Origin: Pelomonas sp. KK5
Lineage (GTDB): Bacteria > Pseudomonadota > Gammaproteobacteria > Burkholderiales > Burkholderiaceae_C
Assembly (NCBI RefSeq): GCF_001984095.1
Contig: NZ_LYVQ01000016.1
Span: 1 to 47,626 of the forward strand
DNA length: 47,626 nucleotides
Direction of reading: 5' to 3'
In this document: positions 36,184 to 46,547 of the stretch, piece by piece
How the letters are laid out: every line of letters begins with the position of its first letter
Numbering within the stretch: position 1 is the stretch's first letter
Position numbers and translations under genes: made by a program
Notes under the pieces: model-generated
The model's database searches: none
The model's input: only the letters and a program-made list of their open reading frames with translations
Told to the model about the DNA's origin: nothing

Positions 36184-36537
36184 ATGGAAAATATTAATCA
36201 CGATGAAAGTGTTGTATTTGATATTGCCGCAATTCTCGGGGCCTCAAAAAGTTTATCCTACAAGGCGCAGGTTGAGGCTCAATTTGCCGCCTTGCTTCAA
36301 TTCTATGTGGAAAATGAATTGATCTCGGTGGCTTGCTTTGATGAGTGTGGGAGGTTGGATAAGAATTTATTGATTAGGGTGCGTGACTTGACTTCTGGTG
36401 GCGTGTGGTTGGCGTCAAAATTCGTTCCGGGTTGGTTTCGCGCTAGGGATAGGGATAATAACTATTCGAATGTTGGGATTCTGAAAAATGGTTTGAATGA
36501 ATGGAAGAGTAAGTCTCTAACGCCGCCCTCTGCCTGA
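36184..36537 (+). CDS. Probable immunity protein for the Rhs toxin
   Basis: This 117-residue acidic, cytoplasmic protein starts at ATG 36184, 7 bases after the rhs stop, with a GAAGG ribosome-binding site that overlaps that stop. A longer in-frame extension back to 35938 runs through the toxin region and is rejected. The protein is predicted to be alpha/beta (FDIAAILGASKSLSYKAQVE, then strands around ISVACFDECGRLD). I do not recognise its family. Position directly after a toxin tip, size and the shared low GC support the immunity role. The codon choice (AAT, ATT, TTT, GAT) differs strongly from neighbours, a sign of transfer with the toxin. Confidence 0.75.
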   Translation: MENINHDESVVFDIAAILGASKSLSYKAQVEAQFAALLQFYVENELISVACFDECGRLDKNLLIRVRDLTSGGVWLASKFVPGWFRARDRDNNYSNVGILKNGLNEWKSKSLTPPSA

Positions 36538-36591
36538 TCTGTCCAAATGTTGGCTCTGCAAATCCGTTTCCCACTGATTCAGATGTCAACG

Positions 36592-36624
36592 AAAAAGCGC
36601 CACGGCCGGCAGGCTCGTGGCGCT
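36592..36624 (-). terminator. Probable terminator downstream of dnaJ
   Basis: On the minus strand a 9-bp stem (AGCGCCACG with its complement, 36596-36604 and 36616-36624) closes an 11-base GC-rich loop and is followed by TTTTT. It lies between the convergent immunity gene and dnaJ and faces the dnaJ side. A second palindrome, GTGAG...CTCAC near 36672-36690, overlaps the end of dnaJ and lacks a T run. Confidence 0.65.
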
Positions 36625-36686
36625 CATAAATGACGTTGACGGTACCGGAGTACCGATTCAGCAACCGTCTTGTGAGTCCCCGCGGC

Positions 36687-37835
36687 TCACTTAAACAAAT
36701 CCTTCACCTTATCCGTCCAACTCTTGGCATTCGGTGAATGCTTGTCCCCCGCTTCGCGCAGGCTCTTGTCCAGGTCCTTCAGCAGCTTGCGCTGGTACTC
36801 GGTCAGCTTGACCGGGGTCTCGAGCGCGATGTGGCAGTACAGGTCGCCCGGGTAGCTCGAGCGCACGCCCTTGATCCCCTTGCCCCGCAGGCGGAAGGTC
36901 TTGCCGTGCTGCGTGCCCTCGGGCAGGTCGATCTCGGCCTTGCCGCCCAGCGTGGGCACCTCGATGCTGCCGCCCAGCGCCGCGGTGGTCATGCTCACCG
37001 GCATCGTGCAGTGCAGGTCGTCGCCGTCGCGCTCGAAGATCTCGTGCTGCTTGATGCGGATCTCGATGTAGAGATCGCCGGCCGGGCCGCCGTTGACGCC
37101 CGGCTCGCCGTTGCCGGCCGAGCGGATGCGCATGCCCTCGTTGATGCCGGCCGGGATCTTGACTTCCAGCGTCTTGCTCTTCTTGACCTTGCCCTGGCCG
37201 TTGCAGGTGGTGCAGGGCTCGGGAATGATCTTGCCGGTGCCGTGGCAGTGCGGGCAGGTTTGCTGGATGCTGAAGAAGCCCTGGCGCATGTGCACCGTGC
37301 CCGAACCCTGGCAGGAGCCGCAGGTCTTGGCGCTGGTGCCGGGCTTGGCGCCGCTGCCCTTGCAGGTCTCGCAGCCTTCCCAGCTCGGGATGCGGATCTG
37401 GGTTTCCTTGCCGCGGGCGGCTTCCTCCAGCGTGATCTCCATCGCATAGGACAGGTCGCTGCCGCGGTAGACCTGCTGGCCCCCGCCGCCGCGTCGCCCG
37501 CCGCCCTGCTGGCCGAAGATGTCGCCGAAGATGTCGCCGAAAGCCTCGGCGAAGCCGCCGAAGCCTTCCCCGCCCGGGCCGCCGCGCCCGCCGCCCATGT
37601 TGGGGTCGACGCCGGCATGGCCGTATTGGTCGTAGGCCGCGCGCTTCTGCGCGTCGGAGAGCATCTCGTAGGCCTCCTTGGCCTCCTTGAACTTCTCTTC
37701 GGCTGCCTTCGCCCCGTCACCCTGGTTGCGGTCAGGGTGGAACTTCATGGCCAGCTTGCGGTAGGCCTTCTTGATGTCGTCCTCGGCGGCGTTCTTGGCG
37801 ACGCCGAGCACTTCGTAATAGTCACGCTTTGCCAT
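36687..37835 (-). CDS. dnaJ: Chaperone DnaJ (Hsp40)
   Basis: DnaJ delivers unfolded proteins to DnaK and stimulates its ATPase. The 382-residue product has the J domain with the HPD motif ([10 protein letters not shown], residues about 33-36), a Gly-rich linker with many GG repeats (about 78-115) and four zinc-binding CxxCxGxG repeats ([32 protein letters not shown]). The C-terminal substrate domains follow. It is the last gene of the grpE-dnaK-dnaJ run, 72 bases after dnaK. Confidence 0.98.
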   Translation of the reverse strand: MAKRDYYEVLGVAKNAAEDDIKKAYRKLAMKFHPDRNQGDGAKAAEEKFKEAKEAYEMLSDAQKRAAYDQYGHAGVDPNMGGGRGGPGGEGFGGFAEAFGDIFGDIFGQQGGGRRGGGGQQVYRGSDLSYAMEITLEEAARGKETQIRIPSWEGCETCKGSGAKPGTSAKTCGSCQGSGTVHMRQGFFSIQQTCPHCHGTGKIIPEPCTTCNGQGKVKKSKTLEVKIPAGINEGMRIRSAGNGEPGVNGGPAGDLYIEIRIKQHEIFERDGDDLHCTMPVSMTTAALGGSIEVPTLGGKAEIDLPEGTQHGKTFRLRGKGIKGVRSSYPGDLYCHIALETPVKLTEYQRKLLKDLDKSLREAGDKHSPNAKSWTDKVKDLFK

Positions 37836-37907
37836 GGTCTTCCTAGCAAGAGCGCCGCGCCGGACTCCTGGAGCCTCGGCGCGGCGTTCTGACGTCCAGG
37901 TAACGAG

Positions 37908-39869
<1,962 letters not shown>

Positions 39870-39911
39870 TTTTCTTGCTCCGTGAATTTGAAGAATTCGA
39901 TGCTTCTAAGC

Positions 39912-39936
39912 TGTGGATAACTCGCGCTGTTTCAAG
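39912..39936 (-). promoter_or_regulatory. DnaA-box-like 9-mer and sigma-32-like -35 between grpE and dnaK
   Basis: On the minus strand CTTGAAAC (39936-39929) resembles a heat-shock -35. Thirteen bases on, the expected -10 is poor (CACAGCTT). Overlapping the spacer is TTATCCACA (39920-39912), a perfect match to the DnaA box consensus. Either could be chance. The pair is noted because this gap is the only unassigned DNA inside the heat-shock run. Confidence 0.35.
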
Positions 39937-39961
39937 GCTTCACGAGCATCCAGATAACGCG

Positions 39962-40519
39962 TTATTTCGGCGCAGCCACCGTGACCAGGGCCGGGCGCAG
40001 CGTGCGCTCGGCGATCGAGTAGCCCTTCTGCAGCACGGCCACGACGGTGTTGGCCTCCTGTTCGGCGGGCACCATCGAGATGGCCTGGTGCTTGTGGGCA
40101 TCGAACTTGGTGCCGGCGGCCGGGTTGATCTCCAGCACCTTGTTGCGCTCCAGGGCGGCGGCCAGCTGGCGCTTGGTGGCATGCACGCCTTCCAGCACCG
40201 TCTCGACCTTGGCGTCCGGCGTGGCGATGGCCGCTTCCATCGAGTCCATCACCGGCAGCAGCGCCTCGGCGAAGGATTCGACGGCGAACTTGCGGGCCTT
40301 GCTCATGTCCTCGTCGGCGCGGCGGCGGGTGTTCTCGGCCTCGGCCTTGGCGCGCAGGTAGGCGTCGGACATCTCGGCCAGGCGGGCTTCCAGCGTGGCG
40401 ATCTGGGCTTCGGGGGACGAGGTGGCTGCGGCGGCTTCCGGGGCGACGCTGGCGTCGTCGGCGGTCTCGGGTGCGGGGTTGGTGTTGTCGGTCGTCATGT
40501 CTCGAAGAGGAAAAGGCAA
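39962..40519 (-). CDS. grpE: Nucleotide exchange factor GrpE
   Basis: GrpE is the dimeric exchange factor that releases ADP from DnaK. The 185-residue product has a low-complexity acidic/alanine N-terminus and a long dimerisation helix containing [23 protein letters not shown]. The beta domain ends in [16 protein letters not shown]. It is the first gene of grpE-dnaK-dnaJ on this strand, with a likely heat-shock promoter upstream. Confidence 0.97.
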   Translation of the reverse strand: MPFPLRDMTTDNTNPAPETADDASVAPEAAAATSSPEAQIATLEARLAEMSDAYLRAKAEAENTRRRADEDMSKARKFAVESFAEALLPVMDSMEAAIATPDAKVETVLEGVHATKRQLAAALERNKVLEINPAAGTKFDAHKHQAISMVPAEQEANTVVAVLQKGYSIAERTLRPALVTVAAPK

Positions 40520-40541
40520 TGCCGCACGGGGCGATCGAGCC

Positions 40542-40570
40542 CAACTGGGCCCGATGTCCCGCTTTTCAAG
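40542..40570 (-). promoter_or_regulatory. Candidate sigma-32 heat-shock promoter for grpE-dnaK-dnaJ
   Basis: On the minus strand CTTGAAAA (40570-40563) matches the heat-shock -35 well. After a 13-base spacer comes CCCAGTTG (40549-40542), a fair match to CCCCATNT. The leader would be about 15-20 bases before the grpE ATG. No CIRCE (HrcA) repeat was seen upstream of grpE or dnaK. Confidence 0.5.
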
Positions 40571-40622
40571 AGGGGGAATTGCGAATTATCGCCGCGGGAT
40601 TTCCCGGGGTGCTAGGCAGCCC

Positions 40623-41042
40623 TCAGTCCGGGTCGATCCCGGCGCTCCACCGGTCGCCCCAGTCGGCAAGGCGCCGCCGGTCCTGCTTGGTCGGGCGGCC
40701 CTGGGTGATGGTCTGGGCCGGCTCGGGCGCCAGGCGTCGCTGCTCGGCCGCCTGCTCGCGCGCTGCGGTGCTTTCGGCCGTTTCCTCGTACAGCGCCTGA
40801 GCCTGCGGGGCCGGGCCACGGATGTGCGACAGGCCGCGCACGATCACCTCGCGCTGGATCACGCCCTGGCGCAGCTGCACCCGGTCGCCCGGCTTCATGT
40901 CGCGCGAGGCCTTGGCCGCCTGGCCGTTGATCAGCACCCGGCCCTTGCCGATTTCCTCGACGGCCAGCGCGCGGGTCTTGTAGAAGCGCGCCGCCCATAA
41001 CCATTTGTCCAGACGGACTCCGCCCGGTTCCTTCTCTTTCAT
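40623..41042 (-). CDS. hslR: Hsp15-like S4-domain RNA-binding protein
   Basis: Hsp15 is a heat-shock protein that binds stalled 50S subunits carrying nascent-chain tRNA and helps recycle them. The 139-residue product has the S4 domain start VRLDKWLWAARFYKTRALAVEEIGKG with INGQAAKASRDMKPGD, followed by a basic tail rich in Q, E and R. It lies 103 bases upstream of grpE on the same strand, in keeping with heat-shock control of both. Confidence 0.93.
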   Translation of the reverse strand: MKEKEPGGVRLDKWLWAARFYKTRALAVEEIGKGRVLINGQAAKASRDMKPGDRVQLRQGVIQREVIVRGLSHIRGPAPQAQALYEETAESTAAREQAAEQRRLAPEPAQTITQGRPTKQDRRRLADWGDRWSAGIDPD

Positions 41043-41075
41043 GGGCGGATTCTAAGGAGGGACCGGACCGGCGGC

Positions 41076-41621
41076 TCAGCCGGGGTCGCGCGGCACGGTC
41101 TCGGTGGCGTCGTCGTCGCCGCTGTCCGGCTGGGTGCGCGGGCCGGAGGCGGCCGGCGTGCGCGGCAGCGGCGTCAGGCGCAGCGGGTCGTAGGCCGGGG
41201 CCCGGTCCAGCGCGGCCAGGTCCACCTGGTAGGGCACGCCGCTGAGCCGGTCGGCCGCGTAGAAGCGCAGGCCCTCGCCGATCCGGCGCGGCGGGACGAT
41301 GGCGGCGAAGTCCGGTACGCCGTAGTCGCCCAGGCGCTCGACGCCCTCGCGCCAGGGCTCGTTCGGATCCTCCGCGGCCAGGCGCGCACGGCTGGCGGCC
41401 TCATAGGCGGCGGGGTCCAGGATCACCTCGTACTCGATGCCGTGGGCCAGCTGGTTCACCGCCAGGGCCAACTGGCCGGCCTGGGCCGGTTCCAGCAGGC
41501 TAGGCACCGCGGCCAGCAGCGGGGCGAGTTCGGCGAACGCGCTGCCGTCCGGCAGCAGCACGACCGACCGGCCGTCGTTGATGCCGAGGATGATGTTCGA
41601 GGCGGGGCTGCTGCTGCTCAT
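41076..41621 (-). CDS. Protein of unknown function, third gene of an unassigned cassette
   Basis: I do not recognise a family. The 181-residue product starts with a strand-rich region (NIILGINDGRSVVLLPDG), has a leucine/alanine-rich helical segment (about 30-60), a middle part with proline turns (DYGVPDFAAIVPPRRIG), and a low-complexity Pro/Asp/Thr tail from about residue 145. No signal peptide or membrane helix is seen. It follows the 1078-residue gene by 55 bases on the same strand, so the two are likely expressed together. GC content is like the rest of the chromosome, with no sign of recent transfer. Confidence 0.65.
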   Translation of the reverse strand: MSSSSPASNIILGINDGRSVVLLPDGSAFAELAPLLAAVPSLLEPAQAGQLALAVNQLAHGIEYEVILDPAAYEAASRARLAAEDPNEPWREGVERLGDYGVPDFAAIVPPRRIGEGLRFYAADRLSGVPYQVDLAALDRAPAYDPLRLTPLPRTPAASGPRTQPDSGDDDATETVPRDPG

Positions 41622-41676
41622 GCGGTGACTCCTGCGCTACGCGTTGCGTTGTCGTGTTCTTGCTGTCGTTGCCTGC

Positions 41677-44600
41677 TCATTCGACCATGCTCCAGGCCTT
41701 GTCCGTCCATTCGCGGCCCAGCGGCGAGAGCTTGCCGGGCGGCAGGGTCTTCTTGAACAACAGGGGCTCGCCGGTGCGCGGATCGGGAGCGATGACGAAC
41801 TGGATGAAGTTGGTGCCGTCGCCCCAGTTGGAGTCGGCGATGGCGAACTCCGGCGCCCCGGTCGCCTTGACCAGCAGGTCCTGGTTGTCGCCGGCCTGCC
41901 ATTTCTTCAGGTTGGCCAGGCGCTCGACCGCGTACTTGTCCTTGGCCACCGTGTCGACGGTCTTGCCGGCGGTGGTCTGCTGTGTGACCCAGGCCTCGGT
42001 GTCCAGCGCGGACTTGCGCGCCTGGTAGGGCGCCAGCGCATCGGTGAGCGCCTTGTCCAGCTGGGCCGGCGTCATCGCCTTGGTGGGTTTGGCGGCCAGC
42101 GCGGTCTTCAGCAGCTCCTTGAGCTCGTCCACCTTCTCGGCGGCCAGCTTGCCCTTGAGCTGCTGCTCGTAGAGGAAGACAGCGCGCTCGGTGGACAGCG
42201 CGGTCTCGCTGATGCGCTTACCCGGATCGACCAGCTTGTCCTTGAGCTTCTGGGCCGTCTCGGTCGGGTTGCTGCCCTTCAGCGGAGCCAGCGAGGGATC
42301 GTTGGGCAGGGCGTTGAAGGTGTGCTGGGTCTCGGTCTTGATGATGGCCATCTTGTCGCCGCGGCCCTGGAAGCTGCCGAGCAGGTTGCCGAGGATGGCC
42401 GTGGTGCGCTCGCCCTCGCTCTGCGTGCCGTTGCCGACGCCCAGCATCGGCTTGACGTTGACCGTGCCGCCGCCCATGGCCTGCATGATCTCCTTGTCGT
42501 AGCCGCCGCTGCTGAGCTCCCAGGGCTTGTAGTTGCCGGCGCAGACCTGGTCGAGGAAGGCGGGGGCGCTGACCTTGGCCTCGATGGCCGAGCGCTCCAG
42601 GCTCGGGTCGTCCTTCTGCAGCTCGGCCAGCACGATGTCGGTGATGACGGAGATGAAGGCCTCCTTGGTCGAGATCTCCTTGCCGTCGGAGACGCGGCGC
42701 ACCACGTAGCGGCCCTGGCTGGAGGAGCCGTCGCTGGACGGCGCGGTCTTGATCAGCGGGTCGTAGACCCAGGTCAGCGCCTTGGTGACGTCCTGGATCA
42801 GCTTGCCCTTGCGCGCGTTCCAGGCGGTGCCGCCGGCGGTGCCCTCGGGGCGCAGCGCGTCCACGCCGCTCTGCAGCGCACGGCTGAACTTGCCGCCGCG
42901 GTCGCTGCCCGGCGCGCGCGCCGCGGCGCTGGCCAGCGTGTACTCCAGCGAGCGCATCAGCGGGTTCTCGTGGTCCGGCAGGCGCGTGACGGCCGGCACC
43001 GGCGGCACGCCGTTGGACGGCGTCAGCTTGCCCTTGGTGGCCAGCTCGGTGTAGCTCTTCATCGTGGCCAGCGGGTCGATCTCGCGCTGGCGCCGGCACG
43101 GCGCGGTGGAGAAGCAGGAACCCACCGGGCCTTGGGTCAGCGGCGCGAACATGGCGCTGACGATGGCGTGCTTGACGTCCTTGTCGCCGACCACGTCGCT
43201 CGTGCCCATGCCCAGCGCGCCCTTCACCAGCTGATTGGCGGACGGATCGTTGGCCGAGGCATTGGCGCCGTCCAGCACCTGCTGGACGCCGGCCTTGGTG
43301 CCGGGGTCGGTGAAGAGCTTGAGCGTCTGCACCGCGTTGCGGGCGAGCTCAGGCGTCGGGTTGCCGAGCACCTTGGGATGGAACAGCAGGTGCTGCACGG
43401 CGAGCTTGCCGGCGGTGGGGTTGATCTGGCCGTCGTCGCCGACCATGCCCTTGGCGAGCGAGCGGGTGCGCACCTGGGTCAGCTCGCCGAAGGTGCCCGG
43501 CACCGGGTTCTCCAGCGGGTTGGGCTTGAACTGCTCGCCGGCGCGGACGTAGTCGTCCAGCCCGCTGAAGGCCTCCTCGCCGATGCTGCCGCCCTGCTTG
43601 AGGATGTTGGCGGCGTAGCTGCGCGCGTAGTCGGGGTTGGTGAAGGCGGTGCCGCCGCTGCTGGCGAAGCCGCTGGCGCTCATGTCGCAGAGCTGGTCCA
43701 GGTGGCCGGCGACTGCCTTCGGATGGCTGGCGCTGCCGATGTCGCTGACCACCTGGTCGGCCAGGCGGGCGTCCTTGCCGTAGGCGCCGACCAGCTTCTC
43801 CATGTCGTCGTCGTCCAGCGGCCCGCGGGCCTCGGACGAGAGCGGGCCGCCGGCCAGCATGTTCGGCAGCAGCTGGCGCGCGGCGATCTGGTTGCGGCGC
43901 TTGTTGGCGGCGGCGATGGCGGCATCGGCCTCCTCGCGCTTGAGCCGGTTGGCCTCGCGGTCGCGCAGCATCTGCTGCTGCTGCTGCGGGTTGGTGACGG
44001 TGCGCTTGTTGATCTCGTCGAGCGCGTCCAGCGCCTGCTGGCGCTTCTGCTTGGCCTCGGCGATCGCGGTGTCGGCCTGCGAGACCAGCTCGGGCGTGAC
44101 CTCGGTGTCGCCCAGGGCGCCGCCAACCTGCTCCAGCAGCAGCTGCGCCTTCGCGGCCGTCTTCACGCGGCCGCTGCTCTTGAGCGCATCCACCGAGTCG
44201 CTGTCGCGCACGGCGATGCCCTTGCCCAGGTCGGTGGTGAGCCGCTTGAGCCGCTCCAGCGCGGCATTGGCGGCGGCCTGTTCCTCGCGGGAGGGTCGGG
44301 TCTTGCCCTGCAGGCTGGTGATCTGCTCGCGCAGCTTCGCCAGCGTGTCCTTGTCGGGGCCGCTGCCCTTGGTCGGGACGGCGAGGTTCTTCAGCGCCTC
44401 GGCGCCGGCTTCCTTCCAGGCCTTCAGCGACTTGTCGATCAGCTGCTGCAGCTCGTCGAGCTTGGTGCCGGCCTCGCCGGCGGCGGCCTTGCTCGGCAGC
44501 GCCGGCACCAGCAGCTCCAGGATCTTCACGCGCAGCTGGCCCATCTGCGTCAGTTCCGGGTCCACGGCATTGGTCGGTTCGACCAGTTGCTCCAGCCGCG

Positions 44601-44913
44601 CGCGCAGCTGCTTGCGCTGCTCGGCCACGCGCAGCTTCAGCGCCTCGGCGTCGCGCACCAGCGGCTTGAAGCCCTCGGTCGCCTCGGCAAAGCGGCCGGC
44701 GTTCTTGTGCGCCAGCACCGGCGTGAGCCCGCTGATCAGTGCCGGCATCGGATCCTGGTCGCGCGGGATCTCGGCGGCCAGCACCTTGAAGCGCGACTCC
44801 AGATCGGCATAGGCCTCGAAGGCGCCGAGGATCTTCTCGTTCTTCGACTTGGCGCGGAAGCCGACCTTGAGGAATTGCGAGACGAAGGCCCGTTGGTGTT
44901 CGGTGAGCGGCAT
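41677..44913 (-). CDS. Large protein with a papain-like cysteine-peptidase motif, function unknown
   Basis: This 1078-residue protein has no family I can name. The first 340 residues are helical, with heptad stretches and a Gln run (NPQQQQQMLRDREANRLKREE). At residues 594-601 the sequence QGPVGSCF matches papain's Q-G-x-x-G-S-C-aromatic site exactly, giving a candidate oxyanion Gln594 and nucleophile Cys600. Near the C-terminus IADSNWGDG (Asn1029) resembles the N-S-W-G site, although no His-Ala-Val-type motif precedes it; His864 (TQHTFNAL) is a possible partner. There is no signal peptide. It lies 12 bases after the 521-residue coiled-coil gene. It may be a peptidase, an inactive relative, or a secreted effector. 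Confidence 0.75.
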   Translation of the reverse strand: MPLTEHQRAFVSQFLKVGFRAKSKNEKILGAFEAYADLESRFKVLAAEIPRDQDPMPALISGLTPVLAHKNAGRFAEATEGFKPLVRDAEALKLRVAEQRKQLRARLEQLVEPTNAVDPELTQMGQLRVKILELLVPALPSKAAAGEAGTKLDELQQLIDKSLKAWKEAGAEALKNLAVPTKGSGPDKDTLAKLREQITSLQGKTRPSREEQAAANAALERLKRLTTDLGKGIAVRDSDSVDALKSSGRVKTAAKAQLLLEQVGGALGDTEVTPELVSQADTAIAEAKQKRQQALDALDEINKRTVTNPQQQQQMLRDREANRLKREEADAAIAAANKRRNQIAARQLLPNMLAGGPLSSEARGPLDDDDMEKLVGAYGKDARLADQVVSDIGSASHPKAVAGHLDQLCDMSASGFASSGGTAFTNPDYARSYAANILKQGGSIGEEAFSGLDDYVRAGEQFKPNPLENPVPGTFGELTQVRTRSLAKGMVGDDGQINPTAGKLAVQHLLFHPKVLGNPTPELARNAVQTLKLFTDPGTKAGVQQVLDGANASANDPSANQLVKGALGMGTSDVVGDKDVKHAIVSAMFAPLTQGPVGSCFSTAPCRRQREIDPLATMKSYTELATKGKLTPSNGVPPVPAVTRLPDHENPLMRSLEYTLASAAARAPGSDRGGKFSRALQSGVDALRPEGTAGGTAWNARKGKLIQDVTKALTWVYDPLIKTAPSSDGSSSQGRYVVRRVSDGKEISTKEAFISVITDIVLAELQKDDPSLERSAIEAKVSAPAFLDQVCAGNYKPWELSSGGYDKEIMQAMGGGTVNVKPMLGVGNGTQSEGERTTAILGNLLGSFQGRGDKMAIIKTETQHTFNALPNDPSLAPLKGSNPTETAQKLKDKLVDPGKRISETALSTERAVFLYEQQLKGKLAAEKVDELKELLKTALAAKPTKAMTPAQLDKALTDALAPYQARKSALDTEAWVTQQTTAGKTVDTVAKDKYAVERLANLKKWQAGDNQDLLVKATGAPEFAIADSNWGDGTNFIQFVIAPDPRTGEPLLFKKTLPPGKLSPLGREWTDKAWSMVE

Positions 44914-44925
44914 GATGGTCGCTTC

Positions 44926-46491
44926 TTAGAGCTGTTGGAGCAGGGCGTTCAGCGTGCGCTGGGCCTCGGCGCGGATCGAGGTCGGGAAGAAGCCGTTGTC
45001 GTCGATGTCGGCGATGCGGGGATCGCTGGCAACGAGACGCTGGTACTCCTGCACCAGCGCGGCGGCCTCGGCCTGGTGGGCCTGGCGGGCCGCGCCCTCG
45101 GCGTTCAGCGCCTCGTCGAGCTTGTCGATCAGGCGGGTGTCGAGCAGGTCCAGCACGGTGTAGACCTCGCGCACGGCGGTGGTGACCTCGGCCTCGTCGA
45201 GCAGGTCGGGCGCATCGGGGTCGGCGTTGTGGGCGCGCACGTCGGCGAGCAGCTGCTTCTCCAGGCCCTGGAGCTGGCCCTGCAAGGCCTTGCGCAGGCC
45301 GTCCCAGGATAGGCGCGCCTGCTGCAGCGCGACCACGCTGCCGCGGGCCGGGCCGCCTTGCGGCGCATTGGCCAGCGCGGTCTCGACCTTGCCGATCAGC
45401 TCCAGCGCGGCATCGAACAGGCGGTCCCGCGCGGCGGCGCCGGCCTCGGCCAGCGACTGGCGCAGGCCGTCCAGCCCGGGCAGGCCCGGGGCGCCGCGCA
45501 GGCCGGCGATGGCGGCTTCGAGGCGGCGCTTGATCTCGTCCATCGGCGACGGGGCTGCCGCCAGCGCGTCGATCATGCCGGCCAGCCGCTGCAGCGCCTG
45601 GATCGCGGCGCCGTACTGGCTGGCCTCGGCCTTGCCCTGGGCGAAGTCGGAGACCGCGCGCAGCTTCGAGGCATCGGCGCCGGGCTGCTTCAGCGCGGCC
45701 TGCAGGCGGGGGTCGAGCTCGGCGAGCAGTTGCGTGTAGCGGGCGGCGTCGGGGTCGGGTGTCGTGCCGGGTGTCGTGCCGGTGGCCGAGACCTCCTCGC
45801 CCTCGGCCTGCCGGCCTTCTTCTTCCTCGTCGCCGGCGTCCTCGACGTCGGCCGGATCCTGGCCGCGCACCCGCACCTTCCAGCGCAGCCCGGTCTGGTC
45901 CAGCAGCGCCTTCTTCAGCAGCTTGGCCACGCCGGACGGACGGGCCTCCATCACGAAGGTGTGCATGCCGGCCTCGAAGATGCAGCTGGCATCGAAGTAC
46001 TTGAGGCCGCCGACACCGAGGTACTCGGCCATCACCGCCTTGGAGCCGCCGGTCAGCGGCTTGCGCGAGACCAGCACGCCCAGTACCTTGCCGGCCACGG
46101 CGATGCGGGCGAAGGCCTCGCCGCCCTTGGCCACCTCGCGCAGGATCGGCACCATCTTGGTGGTCAGCACCGCGGGGCCGGATTCGTCGTCGTCCGACGC
46201 CGCCGAGGCCTTGGCGGCGGCCGCGGCCTTCTTCGCCTCGTCCTCTGCCGCGCGGCGCTCCTTGTCCAGCGCCTTGCGCAGGTCGCCGAGGTAGGCGGCG
46301 AGTTCCTTGTCGGCCTTGTTGGCCTTGAGCAGCAGCTCGGACTGGCTTTCCAGTTCGTCCAGCGCCTGCAGCCGCTTCTCGCCTTCGGCGGCATCCAGCC
46401 GCGCAAAGGCCTTCAGCAGCGCCGCGTCCTTGTAGTCCTTCTTCTTGGCAAAGGCCTTCCAGGCCCCGTCGGTGAGCAGTTTGTCGGCCAT
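44926..46491 (-). CDS. Coiled-coil protein of unknown function, first gene of the cassette
   Basis: I do not recognise a family. The 521-residue product has a helical N-terminal region (MADKLLTDGAWKAFAKKKDYKD, then heptads to about residue 100), a compact middle domain (about 105-215, with ILREVAKGGEAFARIAVAGK and IFEAGMHTFVMEARPSG), an acidic Glu/Thr/Pro-rich linker (about 218-245), and a long Ala/Leu-rich helical C-terminal half. No signal peptide or membrane helix is visible. It follows hemH by 56 bases and precedes the papain-motif protein by 12 bases, suggesting one transcript and perhaps one complex. Confidence 0.72.
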   Translation of the reverse strand: MADKLLTDGAWKAFAKKKDYKDAALLKAFARLDAAEGEKRLQALDELESQSELLLKANKADKELAAYLGDLRKALDKERRAAEDEAKKAAAAAKASAASDDDESGPAVLTTKMVPILREVAKGGEAFARIAVAGKVLGVLVSRKPLTGGSKAVMAEYLGVGGLKYFDASCIFEAGMHTFVMEARPSGVAKLLKKALLDQTGLRWKVRVRGQDPADVEDAGDEEEEGRQAEGEEVSATGTTPGTTPDPDAARYTQLLAELDPRLQAALKQPGADASKLRAVSDFAQGKAEASQYGAAIQALQRLAGMIDALAAAPSPMDEIKRRLEAAIAGLRGAPGLPGLDGLRQSLAEAGAAARDRLFDAALELIGKVETALANAPQGGPARGSVVALQQARLSWDGLRKALQGQLQGLEKQLLADVRAHNADPDAPDLLDEAEVTTAVREVYTVLDLLDTRLIDKLDEALNAEGAARQAHQAEAAALVQEYQRLVASDPRIADIDDNGFFPTSIRAEAQRTLNALLQQL

Positions 46492-46547
46492 CTCGTCCCC
46501 CGGCAGATTCTTCGGGGGGAGTGTAGAGGCGCCGTCGAAGTTGGGGC

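Noticed and set aside
39870-39961. Replication origin suggested by the DnaA-box match
   Set aside because: Only one box, no AT-rich unwinding region, no dnaA/dnaN/parAB neighbours.
43970-44000. CAG-type triplet run as an unstable repeat
   Set aside because: It encodes only five glutamines within a Gln/Arg-rich helix; too short to be a meaningful repeat.
41644-45312. 1222-codon open frame antisense to the papain-motif gene
   Set aside because: Repetitive Leu/Gly/Ala/Val translation without motifs. The minus-strand frame has coiled coils and conserved-looking sites and fits the operon direction.
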